Shown here: positions 8,750-17,800 of the stretch, in pieces | Numbering within the stretch: the stretch's first letter is position 1 | Layout of the letters: every line of letters begins with the position of its first letter | Assembly (NCBI RefSeq): GCF_000418555.1 | Contig: NZ_ATKM01000001.1 | Location: 62,001 to 126,000 of the forward strand | Direction: 5' to 3' | DNA: 64,000 nt | Source of the DNA: Pseudomonas sp. P818 | GTDB taxonomy: Bacteria > Pseudomonadota > Gammaproteobacteria > Pseudomonadales > Pseudomonadaceae | Translations under genes and position numbers: made by a program | The notes under the pieces: model-generated | The model's input: only the letters and a program-made list of their open reading frames with translations | The model's database searches: none | What the model was told of the DNA's origin: nothing

Positions 8750-9765
8750 ACACGCTTGCACAGATGCAGGCGCAGCCTTGGGAGTACGACTTCTTCCAGG
8801 CCTTGCGACGCATCGAGAACGAGCACCCGCATCTGCCGCGCCTGGGGCGTTCCCGACGCCTGGCAGACGATCCGCTGCGCCTCGGGCAGCGCCAGGAGGG
8901 CACTTTCGCCCCGGCCACCCTGGCCGCTGTGACCCCAGCCAGCGACGAGCGACCGGCACGTCTGGAACAGTATTTCTTCGGCCTCGGTGGGCCCAACGGG
9001 CCGCTGCCACTGCACCTGACCGAGTACGTGCGCGAGCGCCAGCGCAACCACGCCGACAGCACCAGCAAGCACTTCCTCGACCTGTTCCATCATCGCCTGC
9101 TGACCCTGTTCTATCGTGCCTGGGCCGAGGCCCGGCCGACCGTCAGCCATGACCGTCCCGACGATGATTACTGGTCGGCTCGCCTGGCCGCCTTCAGCGG
9201 TCGCGGTATGCCCAGCCTGCGCCAGCGGGGCTTGCTGGACGATGCGGCGAAGCTGCACTACAGCGGTCACCTGGCCGCGCAGACGCGTTACCCCGATGGC
9301 CTCAAGGCGATCCTCGCCGATTACTTCGGCGTGCCGGTGCAGATCGAGGAATACGCCGGCAGCTGGCTCAGCCTGCCCGAGCGCACGCGCCTGGGCGTGG
9401 AGTCCAGCCAGTTGGGCGTGGACTTCTGCCTGGGCAGCCAGGTCTGGGACCGCCAGCACAGCTTCCGCATCTGCTTCGGTCCGCTGACGCTCGAGCAGTA
9501 CAACGCCATGCTGCCCGATGGCGACTCGTTCGCCGCGCTGGTGGCCTGGGTCGCCGAATACCAGGGCGACGAACTGGACTGGCAACTGAATCTCGTACTG
9601 CAGCGCGAGGAAATCCCCGCGCTGCGCCTCAACGGCCAGGCTCGCCTGGGCTACACCACCTGGCTCGGCCAGCCACAGCACGACGCCAGGGACCTGGTGC
9701 TGGCCCGCCATCACGCCACAGCGACCCCGCCGGCGGATCAATCAAGGAGAACTTCACATGGGTGA
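8713..9765 (+). CDS. tssG: T6SS baseplate protein TssG
   Basis: A 350-residue TssG-family protein starting MESPARPSSEPLDTLAQM, with the characteristic PWEYDFFQALRRIE and YFFGLGGPNGPLPLHLTEY segments near the N-terminus. TssG forms the TssF-TssG wedge with TssE and TssK. The ATG at 8713 overlaps the end of tssF, so normal expression would depend on coupling to tssF translation; the downstream tssF frame reaches this overlap only if translated separately. The last residues overlap the clpV start. Confidence 0.92.
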   Translation: MESPARPSSEPLDTLAQMQAQPWEYDFFQALRRIENEHPHLPRLGRSRRLADDPLRLGQRQEGTFAPATLAAVTPASDERPARLEQYFFGLGGPNGPLPLHLTEYVRERQRNHADSTSKHFLDLFHHRLLTLFYRAWAEARPTVSHDRPDDDYWSARLAAFSGRGMPSLRQRGLLDDAAKLHYSGHLAAQTRYPDGLKAILADYFGVPVQIEEYAGSWLSLPERTRLGVESSQLGVDFCLGSQVWDRQHSFRICFGPLTLEQYNAMLPDGDSFAALVAWVAEYQGDELDWQLNLVLQREEIPALRLNGQARLGYTTWLGQPQHDARDLVLARHHATATPPADQSRRTSHG

Positions 9766-12430
9766 AATCAGTCGTACCGCGCTGTTCGGCAAGCTCAACA
9801 GCGTCGGCTACAAGGCCATCGAGGCCGCCACCGTGTTCTGCAAGCTGCGTGGCAACCCCTACGTCGAGCTGGCGCACTGGTTTCACCAGCTCCTGCAGCT
9901 GCAGGACTCCGACCTGCACCGCATCATCCGCCAGTTCAGCCTGGAGCCGGCACGCCTGGCGCGTGACCTGACCGACGCACTCGACCGCCTGCCACGCGGC
10001 TCGACCTCGATCACCGACCTGTCCTCGCACGTCGAGGAAGCGGTCGAGCGTGGCTGGGTCTACGGCAGCCTGATGTTCGGCGAGCACCAGGTGCGCACCG
10101 GCTACCTGATCATCGGCATCCTCAAGACGCCGAGCCTGCGCCAGGTGCTGCTGGGCCTGTCGGGCGAGTTCGCCAAGATCAAGGTGGAAACCCTCAGCGA
10201 GCGTTTCGACGAGTACGTCGGCGATTCGCCGGAGAACAACCTGGCCGCCAGCGACGGTTTCGCCGCCGCCGCACCGGGCGAGGCCAGTGGCGCCATGGCG
10301 CCGGCGGCGATGGGCAAGCAGGAGGCGCTCAAGCGCTTCACCATCGACCTCACCGAGCAGGCGCGCAAGGGTGAGCTCGACCCCATCGTTGGCCGCGACG
10401 AAGAGATCCGCCAACTGGTCGATATCCTCATGCGTCGCCGGCAGAACAACCCGATCCTCACCGGCGAGGCGGGCGTCGGCAAGACTGCCGTGGTCGAAGG
10501 CTTCGCCCTGCGTATCGCCGCCGGTGACGTGCCGCCTTCGCTCAAGGATGTCGAGCTGCGCAGCCTCGACGTCGGCCTGCTGCAGGCCGGCGCCAGCATG
10601 AAGGGCGAGTTCGAGCAGCGCCTGCGTCAGGTCATCGAAGATGTGCAGGCCTCGCCCAAGCCGATCATCCTGTTCATCGACGAAGCCCACACCCTGGTCG
10701 GCGCCGGTGGCGCGGCTGGTACCGGCGACGCGGCCAACCTGCTCAAGCCGGCGCTGGCGCGCGGCAGCCTGCGTACCGTGGCCGCCACCACCTGGGCCGA
10801 GTACAAGAAGCACATCGAGAAGGACCCGGCGCTGACCCGCCGCTTCCAGGTGGTGCAGGTGCCCGAGCCGTCCGAGGACAAGGCGCTGTTGATGATGCGC
10901 GGCGTGGCCTCGACCATGGAGAAGCACCATCAGGTGCAGATCCTCGACGAGGCCCTGGACGCCGCGGTCAAGCTCTCGCACCGCTACATCCCGGCGCGCC
11001 AACTGCCGGACAAGTCGGTCAGCCTGCTCGACACCGCCTGCGCCCGCGTGGCCATCAGCCTGCACGCCGTGCCGGCCGAGGTGGACGACAGCCGCCGGCG
11101 CATCGAAGCGCTGGAAACCGAACTGCAGATCATTGCCCGCGAACACGCCATCGGCATCGACGTCAGCCTGCGCCAGGCCAACAGCGAGAGCCTGCTCGCC
11201 ACCGAGCGCGAGCGCCTGGCCGAGCTGGAAAGCCGCTGGGCCGAAGAGAAGCAGCTGGTCGATGAACTGCTGGCCACCCGCGCCAGCCTGCGCGAAAGCG
11301 CCGGCGTGGTCGATCAGGACAGCGGCACCGATCACCAGGCCCTGCGCGCGCGGCTGGTCGAATTGCAGCAGCGCCTGAGCCAGCTGCAGGGCGAAGCCCC
11401 GCTGATTCTGCCGACCGTCGATTACCAGGCGGTGGCCTCGGTGGTGGCCGACTGGACCGGCATCCCGGTCGGGCGCATGGCGCGCAACGAGGTCGAGACC
11501 GTGCTCAACCTCGACAGCCTGCTGGGCAAGCGCATCATCGGCCAGGACCACGCGCTGAAGATGATCGCCAAGCGCATCCAGACTTCTCGCGCCGGCCTCG
11601 ACAACCCCAACAAGCCGATCGGCGTGTTCATGCTCGCCGGCACCTCCGGCGTCGGCAAGACCGAAACCGCGCTGGCGCTGGCCGAGGCGCTGTATGGCGG
11701 TGAGCAGAACCTGATCACCATCAACATGAGCGAATTCCAGGAAGCGCACACCGTCTCCACCCTCAAGGGTGCACCGCCCGGCTACGTCGGCTACGGCGAA
11801 GGTGGCGTGCTGACCGAGGCAGTGCGTCGCCGGCCGTACAGCGTGGTGCTGCTCGACGAGGTGGAAAAGGCCCACCCGGACGTGCACGAGATCTTCTTCC
11901 AGGTGTTCGACAAGGGCGTGATGGAAGACGGCGAAGGGCGCCTGATCGACTTCAAGAACACCCTGATCCTGCTCACCACCAACGCCGGTACCGAACAGGT
12001 GGCGCGCCTGTGCCAGGACCCGGACAACCTGCCCGACCCGGAAAGCATCGCCCGCGACCTGCGGCAGCCGTTGCTGGAGATCTTCCCGCCGGCGCTGCTC
12101 GGCCGTCTGGTAACCATCCCCTATTACCCGCTCAGCGACGCCATGCTCAAGGCCATCACCCGCCTGCAGCTGGGGCGCATCAAGAAGCGCATCGAAAGCA
12201 CCCACAAGGTGCCCTTCGACTACGACGAGGCGGTGGTCGACCTGGTGGTTTCGCGCTGCACCGAGAGCGAGAGTGGCGGCCGGCAGATCGACGCCATTCT
12301 CACCAACGGCATGCTGCCGGACATGAGCCGCGAGTTCCTTACCCGCATGATGGAAGGCAAGCCGCTGGCCGGTGTGCGCGTCAGTGTGGCCGACAACGAC
12401 CTGAACTACAGCTTCGCCGACAACGCCTGA
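9758..12430 (+). CDS. clpV: T6SS sheath-recycling AAA+ ATPase ClpV (TssH)
   Basis: An 890-residue ClpB/ClpV-type ATPase. The N-terminal domain starts MGEISRTALFGKLNSVGYKAIE. The first AAA+ module has Walker A GEAGVGKT and Walker B LFIDEAHTLVGAGG. A coiled-coil middle region follows (about 410-540), then the second module with GTSGVGKTE and VVLLDEVEKAHPDVHEIF. ClpV extracts TssC from contracted sheaths so the machine can be reused. AAGGAGA at 9744-9750 supports the start. The large frame on the opposite strand is a shadow. Confidence 0.97.
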   Translation: MGEISRTALFGKLNSVGYKAIEAATVFCKLRGNPYVELAHWFHQLLQLQDSDLHRIIRQFSLEPARLARDLTDALDRLPRGSTSITDLSSHVEEAVERGWVYGSLMFGEHQVRTGYLIIGILKTPSLRQVLLGLSGEFAKIKVETLSERFDEYVGDSPENNLAASDGFAAAAPGEASGAMAPAAMGKQEALKRFTIDLTEQARKGELDPIVGRDEEIRQLVDILMRRRQNNPILTGEAGVGKTAVVEGFALRIAAGDVPPSLKDVELRSLDVGLLQAGASMKGEFEQRLRQVIEDVQASPKPIILFIDEAHTLVGAGGAAGTGDAANLLKPALARGSLRTVAATTWAEYKKHIEKDPALTRRFQVVQVPEPSEDKALLMMRGVASTMEKHHQVQILDEALDAAVKLSHRYIPARQLPDKSVSLLDTACARVAISLHAVPAEVDDSRRRIEALETELQIIAREHAIGIDVSLRQANSESLLATERERLAELESRWAEEKQLVDELLATRASLRESAGVVDQDSGTDHQALRARLVELQQRLSQLQGEAPLILPTVDYQAVASVVADWTGIPVGRMARNEVETVLNLDSLLGKRIIGQDHALKMIAKRIQTSRAGLDNPNKPIGVFMLAGTSGVGKTETALALAEALYGGEQNLITINMSEFQEAHTVSTLKGAPPGYVGYGEGGVLTEAVRRRPYSVVLLDEVEKAHPDVHEIFFQVFDKGVMEDGEGRLIDFKNTLILLTTNAGTEQVARLCQDPDNLPDPESIARDLRQPLLEIFPPALLGRLVTIPYYPLSDAMLKAITRLQLGRIKKRIESTHKVPFDYDEAVVDLVVSRCTESESGGRQIDAILTNGMLPDMSREFLTRMMEGKPLAGVRVSVADNDLNYSFADNA

Positions 12431-12435
12431 GCCCG

Positions 12436-12465
12436 AGCGCGGGTCGGCTAGTGCCGGCCCGCGCT
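12436..12465. other. GC-rich hairpin between clpV and vgrG
   Basis: A 13-base stem with one G-U pair (AGCGCGGGTCGGC / GCCGGCCCGCGCT) and loop TAGT. No T tract follows, so it is not a simple intrinsic terminator; it may stabilise the clpV 3' end. Confidence 0.5.
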
Positions 12466-12488
12466 ATGGCAGGCCGGAACCCCGACCT

Positions 12489-14429
12489 ATGTTCTTCGCC
12501 CAATCTTCCCGCTTTGCCCGCATTACCAGCCCGCTCGGGCCGGACGTTCTGCTGCTGCGCTCGATGCACGGCAGCGACGAGCTGGGCCGCCTGTTCGAGT
12601 ACGAGCTGCAACTGGTGTCCCACGATGCCAACCTCGATCTCAACCAGTTGCTCGGCAAGCCGCTGACGCTCTCGGTGCAGCAGCATGGCGGTGGCGACCG
12701 GCACTTCCACGGCATCGTCGCCGCCTGCGGGCAAAGCGTCGACCGTGGCCAGTTCGCGGCTTATCGGGTCACCCTGCGGCCCTGGCTATGGCTGCTCAGC
12801 CGCACCTCCGACTGCCGCATCTTCCAGCACATGAGCGTGCCGCAGATCATCAAGCAGGTGTTCCGCGACCTGGGGTTCTCCGATTTCGAAGACGCACTCA
12901 GCCGCCCGTACCGCGAGTGGGAGTACTGCGTGCAGTACCGCGAAACCAGCTTCGATTTCGTCAGCCGGCTGATGGAGAAGGAGGGCATCTACTACTACTT
13001 CCGCCACGAGGCCGATCGCCACGTGCTGGTGCTGGCCGATGCCTACGGCGCCCACGTGCCTGCGCCCGGTTACGCCAGCGTGCCCTACTACCCGCCGGAC
13101 GGTCAGCACCGCGAGCGCGACCACATCAACGACTGGCAGCTGGCCCAGCATGTGCAGCCGGGCTCGATGGAACTCAACGACTACGACTTCCAGCGCCCCA
13201 GCGCGCGCATCGACGTGCGCTCGGTCATGCCGCGCCCGCACAGTGCCGGCGACTATCCGCTGTACGACTACCCGGGCGCCTACGTGCAGAGCAGTGACGG
13301 CGAGCAGTACGCGCGCAATCGCATCGAGGCCCTGCAGAGTCTGCACGAGCGCGTCGAGCTCGGCGGCAGCGTGCGCGGCATCGCCTCGGGCAACCTGTTC
13401 AGCCTCACCGGCTTCGGTCGCGCCGACCAGAACCGTGAATATCTGGTGGTCTGCGCGCGTTATCACGTCCTGCAGGAGTCCCTGGAGAGTGGCAGTGGCG
13501 GCGGTGGCCAGTTCGAGTGCCAACTCACCTGCACCGACGCCCAGCAGACTTTCCGCCCGCTGTGCGGCACGCCCAAACCAATGGTACAGGGGCCGCAGAC
13601 CGCCGTGGTGGTCGGCCCCGCCGGCGAGGAGATCTGGACCGACCAGTACGGCCGGGTCAAGGTGCACTTCCACTGGGACCGCCACGACCAGTCCAACGAG
13701 AACAGCTCCTGCTGGATTCGCGTCTCGCAGAACTGGGCCGGCAAGAACTGGGGTGCGATCCAGATTCCACGCATCGGCCAGGAGGTCATCGTCAGCTTCC
13801 TGGAGGGTGATCCCGACCAGCCGATCATCACCGGCCGCGTCTACAACGCCGAACAGACCGTGCCCTACGACCTGCCCGCCAACGCTACCCAGAGCGGCAT
13901 CAAGAGCCGCTCCAGCAAGGGCGGCACGCCGGCCAACTTCAACGAAATCCGCATGGAGGACAAGAAGGGCGCCGAGCAGCTGTACATCCACGCCGAGCGC
14001 AACCAGGACATCGTCGTCGAGGTGGATGAAACCCACTCGGTGGGCAACAACCGGGTCAAGAGCATCGGCATGAACGAGACCGTCACCATCGGCAACAACC
14101 GCCTGCGTGCGGTGAAGCTCGATGACGTGCTGCTGGTGGGCTCGACCAAGACCGACAGCATCAGCCAGAGCTACCTCATCGAGGTCGGCCAGAACCTGCG
14201 CCTGGTCTGCGGCAAGAGCATTCTCGAACTCAACGCCAGCGGCCAGATCAACCTCAGCGGCGTGGCGATCAACTTCCACGCCAGCGGCGACGCTGAATTC
14301 AACACCGGCGGCGTGCTCAACCTGAACATCGGCGGCGGCCCTGGCGCCACCCCCGATGGTCAGGGTGATCAGGGCAGCATCGATGCAGCCGTCAAATCCA
14401 TGTTCGGGCAAGACAAAGGAAACGTCTGA
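12489..14429 (+). CDS. vgrG: T6SS spike protein VgrG (TssI)
   Basis: A 646-residue VgrG. The gp27-like part is at about residues 1-370 (FAQSSRFARITSPLG, YRETSFDFVSRLMEKEGIYYYF). The gp5/OB domain holds the signature QTAVVVGPAGEEIWTDQYGRVKVHFHWDR. The repeat-rich beta-helix follows (HSVGNNRVKSIGMNETVTIGNN). No extra C-terminal effector domain is visible. It is the trimeric spike onto which the PAAR-Rhs protein encoded two genes downstream should dock. Start at ATG 12489; the ribosome site is weak. The last base is shared with the next start codon. Confidence 0.96.
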   Translation: MFFAQSSRFARITSPLGPDVLLLRSMHGSDELGRLFEYELQLVSHDANLDLNQLLGKPLTLSVQQHGGGDRHFHGIVAACGQSVDRGQFAAYRVTLRPWLWLLSRTSDCRIFQHMSVPQIIKQVFRDLGFSDFEDALSRPYREWEYCVQYRETSFDFVSRLMEKEGIYYYFRHEADRHVLVLADAYGAHVPAPGYASVPYYPPDGQHRERDHINDWQLAQHVQPGSMELNDYDFQRPSARIDVRSVMPRPHSAGDYPLYDYPGAYVQSSDGEQYARNRIEALQSLHERVELGGSVRGIASGNLFSLTGFGRADQNREYLVVCARYHVLQESLESGSGGGGQFECQLTCTDAQQTFRPLCGTPKPMVQGPQTAVVVGPAGEEIWTDQYGRVKVHFHWDRHDQSNENSSCWIRVSQNWAGKNWGAIQIPRIGQEVIVSFLEGDPDQPIITGRVYNAEQTVPYDLPANATQSGIKSRSSKGGTPANFNEIRMEDKKGAEQLYIHAERNQDIVVEVDETHSVGNNRVKSIGMNETVTIGNNRLRAVKLDDVLLVGSTKTDSISQSYLIEVGQNLRLVCGKSILELNASGQINLSGVAINFHASGDAEFNTGGVLNLNIGGGPGATPDGQGDQGSIDAAVKSMFGQDKGNV

Positions 14430-14857
14430 TGAGCTACACCACTCAAGAACTGAGCCTGCAACTGCCCGGCAAGGACCTGCTGGACAGCAGCATCAACATC
14501 CTGCGCCTCAATGACCTCGGTACCTCACTGGTGATCACCCGTGGTGCATTGGGCGACGGTGAAACCCTGCGCAGCCACTTCGAGGCCCAGGTCGCCAAGC
14601 TCGCTAAACAGGTCAAGGATCTGCGTTGCAGCGCCGTGCAGGATGTCCAGGTCGGCCCGGCGCAGGCCATCGTCGGCGTCGAGCTGCGCAGCCAGTTCAG
14701 CAAGGGGCCGGAGCAGGTCTACCAGTTCCAGCTCGGCGTGTTGCTGGCCGATGGTCGCCGCCTGCTCGCCCTCAGCTACGTCAAACCGACGCCGCTCGAT
14801 GATGCCGACGCCGCGCACTGGGCGCAGATCAAGCACAGCCTCAGCCTCAACGGATGA
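14429..14857 (+). CDS. DUF1795/DcrB-like Eag-type T6SS effector chaperone
   Basis: A 142-residue DUF1795-family protein (SLQLPGKDLLDSSINILRL, FQLGVLLADGRRLLALSYVKP). Proteins of this family (EagR/EagT) bind the N-terminal transmembrane helices of prePAAR effectors, shield them before secretion and help load the effector on VgrG. The position exactly between vgrG and a prePAAR-Rhs gene, with one-base overlap with vgrG and a six-base gap to rhs, fits that role. No signal peptide is seen, consistent with a cytoplasmic chaperone. Confidence 0.88.
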   Translation: MSYTTQELSLQLPGKDLLDSSINILRLNDLGTSLVITRGALGDGETLRSHFEAQVAKLAKQVKDLRCSAVQDVQVGPAQAIVGVELRSQFSKGPEQVYQFQLGVLLADGRRLLALSYVKPTPLDDADAAHWAQIKHSLSLNG

Positions 14858-14863
14858 CCTGCG

Positions 14864-17800
14864 ATGTCTGATGCGCTCTGGGCCGCCCGGCTCGGCGACG
14901 ATCTGCTGCACACCACATTGCTCGCCGACATCGTCGGCGGCGTGCTGGAAGTGGCTGCCTATGCCGCCATCACCGCTGTGGCCTGTGCTGCGGTGGTCGC
15001 CGCCACCGGCCTGACCGTCCTCACCTTTGGTCTCGGTGGATTTGCCCTCGCCGCAGTAGTGGGTATCGCCGTGGGGGTCGGCATGAACAAAACCGGCTGG
15101 GACAAGGGGCTCACGACCTTCTGCGAAGGCCTGGGCAACGCCATCTCCCCGCCCAATGTCCAGGCCAAGATTCTCACCGGCGCCAACAAGACCAAAACCA
15201 ACGGCCTGCCTTCCGCGCGCGCCGCTGGCAAGTTGGGCAGCGCCGCCGCGCCGGCAGGCACCGAGCTGGAGCAGGCACCGCCCGCCGAGGAGCCTGAGCC
15301 CAGCTTCCTCGACATGGCCAAGAGCTTCTTCAGTGAGATGTGGCAGCCGACGGTTGCCCAGCCGGCACCTGGCGTCATCCCCTGCCCGCTGGATTCCATC
15401 GAGTGCAAGAAGCACCCGCCGATGCCGGTGCAGCTGCTCGCCGAAGGCTCGATCAAGGTCAGCATCGAAGGCCAGCCGGCAGTGCGCAGCGGTGATCGCA
15501 GCACCTGCGAAGCCACGGTGGTGGAAAGCGGCAACATCTCGCCGAACGTGCGCATCGGTGGTGACGCCGTGGTGGTGCAGCCGATTCGCAGCGGCAAGAC
15601 CCCCGGCATCGGCCTGGCCCTGACTGTGCTCATGGCGCTACGTGGCAACCCACGCAAGCTGTGCAGCAAGCTGCCCTGCCTGGTCGCCGGTTTCGCCGGC
15701 AACATGGCCATGGGCGGCGCGACCGCCTATGCCACCAACTCCATCGTCAACGCCCTTGGTTCGGCCAGCAGCGGTGCACCCAATCCGGTGCATGCCAGCA
15801 CCGGGGCCAAGGTGCTCGGTGAAGACGATGACCTCGACTTCGTCCTGCCGGGGCTGATGCCCATCGAGTGGCAGCGCTTCTACAGCAGCCGTGACGAGCG
15901 CCGTGACGGTTTGCTGGGTGCTGGCTGGAGCCTGCCGTTCGAGATCGCCGTGCAGGTGCGCGCCCACCCGCAGGGTGGCGAAGCGCTGACCTATATCGAC
16001 GAGCAGGGCCGCCCCATCGAGATTGGCAGCCTGCCACCGGGCGATGCCTGCTACAGCCCGGGTGAAGGTTTGAGCTTCCGCCGCGATGAAGGCGGCGCGC
16101 TGCTGGTGGAAAGCGTCGATGGCCTCTACCGCCTGTTCGAGCCGTTGCCCGAGTCACCTGACCGTCTGCGCCTGAGCAAGCTCGGCGACCGCAACGACAA
16201 TCGCCTGCTGCTCGAATACGACGCCACTGGCCGGCTGCGCGCCGTGCGCGATGGCCATAACCAGCTGTGCATCGAACTGATTGCCGACGCCCGCCACCCG
16301 CAGCGCCTTGGCCGGGTCGAGCGCCTGTTCGCCGATGAGCGGCGCGAGGTGCTGGTCGCCTACGCCTATGACGCGCAGGGTGATCTCAGCGAAGTCCGCG
16401 ACGACAAGGGCCAACTGCTGTGTCGCTTCGTCTACGACAGTGGCCGTCGTCTGATCGAACATCAGCGTCCCACCGGTCTGCGCTGCTTCTATGAGTGGGG
16501 TGAGTTTCAGGGTGCCGATGGCCGCGAATGGCGGGTGACACGGCACTGGACCGACGACGGCGACGAATACCGGCTGCAGTACGATCTGGATGCGGGGATC
16601 ACCCGGGTCACCGACGGCCTTGGTCGCACCAGCGAACGCCACTGGAACAGCCAGTACCAGATCACCCGCTATCGCGACGCCCTCGGCCAGCTCTGGCTGT
16701 TCGAATGGAACGACGAGCGCCAGCTGCTGGCCGCCGTCGCACCGGACGGCGCGCGTTGGCAATTCGCCTATGACGAATCCGGCAACCTCTGCGAAACCCT
16801 CGACCCGCTGGGGCGTCGCGACTTCACTCAGTGGCTCGGCCACTGGTCGCTGCCGCAAGCCGAGACCGACGCTGCCGGCAATGCCTGGCAGTACCGCTAT
16901 GACAAGCGCGGCAACTGCATCGCCGAGATCGACCCGCTGGGCCATGTCACCCGCTACCGCTACGACACCAGCGGCCTGCCGGTGGAGATCATCGACGCCA
17001 GCGGCAAGCGCAAGACCCTGCGCTGGAACGCCCTCGGACAGCTCACCGAGCAGGTCGACTGTTCCGGCTACCCCACGCGCTTCGCCTACGACGAGCGCGG
17101 CAACCTGGTGCAGATCACCGACGCCCTCGGCGAGATCACCCGCTACCACTACGACAGCCAGGGACGCCTGCTGCAGACGCAACTCGCCGACGGCCGCTGC
17201 GAGGAGTTTCAACGCGACGCCATCGGCCAGCTCAGCGCCTACCTCGATCCTGCCGGCAAGCCCGTGCGCTATCGCTATGACCGCCGTGGCCAGGTGCGTC
17301 AGCGCATCGATGCCCTGGGCCGCAGCGTCGGCTTCGAATACGACGCCTATGGTCGCCTGCTCGCCCTGAGCAACGAGAACGACGAACGCTACCGCTTCAC
17401 CTGGGACGTGCTCGACCGTCTCACCGCCCAGCATGACCTAGACGACAGTGCCCGCCATTATCGCTATGACCCGCAGGGCAACCTCATCGGCCTGGCCTAT
17501 ACCCCGGCGCCCCACGGCACCGGCCTGGGTAGTGTCCCCGAGGCGCCGCCGGCACCGATCATCCACCGCTTCGAGCGTGATGCCGTTGGTCGGATGATCG
17601 CCAAGCACACCGATGACGGTCGCACCGAGTACGCCTATGACCCGCTCGACCGCCTGCTCAGCATCGACCTCACCGCCGTCGACGGCCAGGTGCAGTCGTT
17701 GGCCTTCGCCTACGACGCTCTTGGCCAGCTGCTCAGCGAGCAGAGCGCTGCTGGTACCCTGCAGCATGCCTACGACGAGCTCGGCAACCTGCTGGAAACG

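Noticed and set aside
9629-12205. An 858-residue minus-strand frame opposite clpV
   Set aside because: The plus strand encodes an unmistakable ClpV; the antisense frame has low-complexity His/Gln/Val composition typical of high-GC shadows.
12786-14411. A 541-residue minus-strand frame opposite vgrG
   Set aside because: Antisense shadow of a clear VgrG gene with no recognisable motifs.
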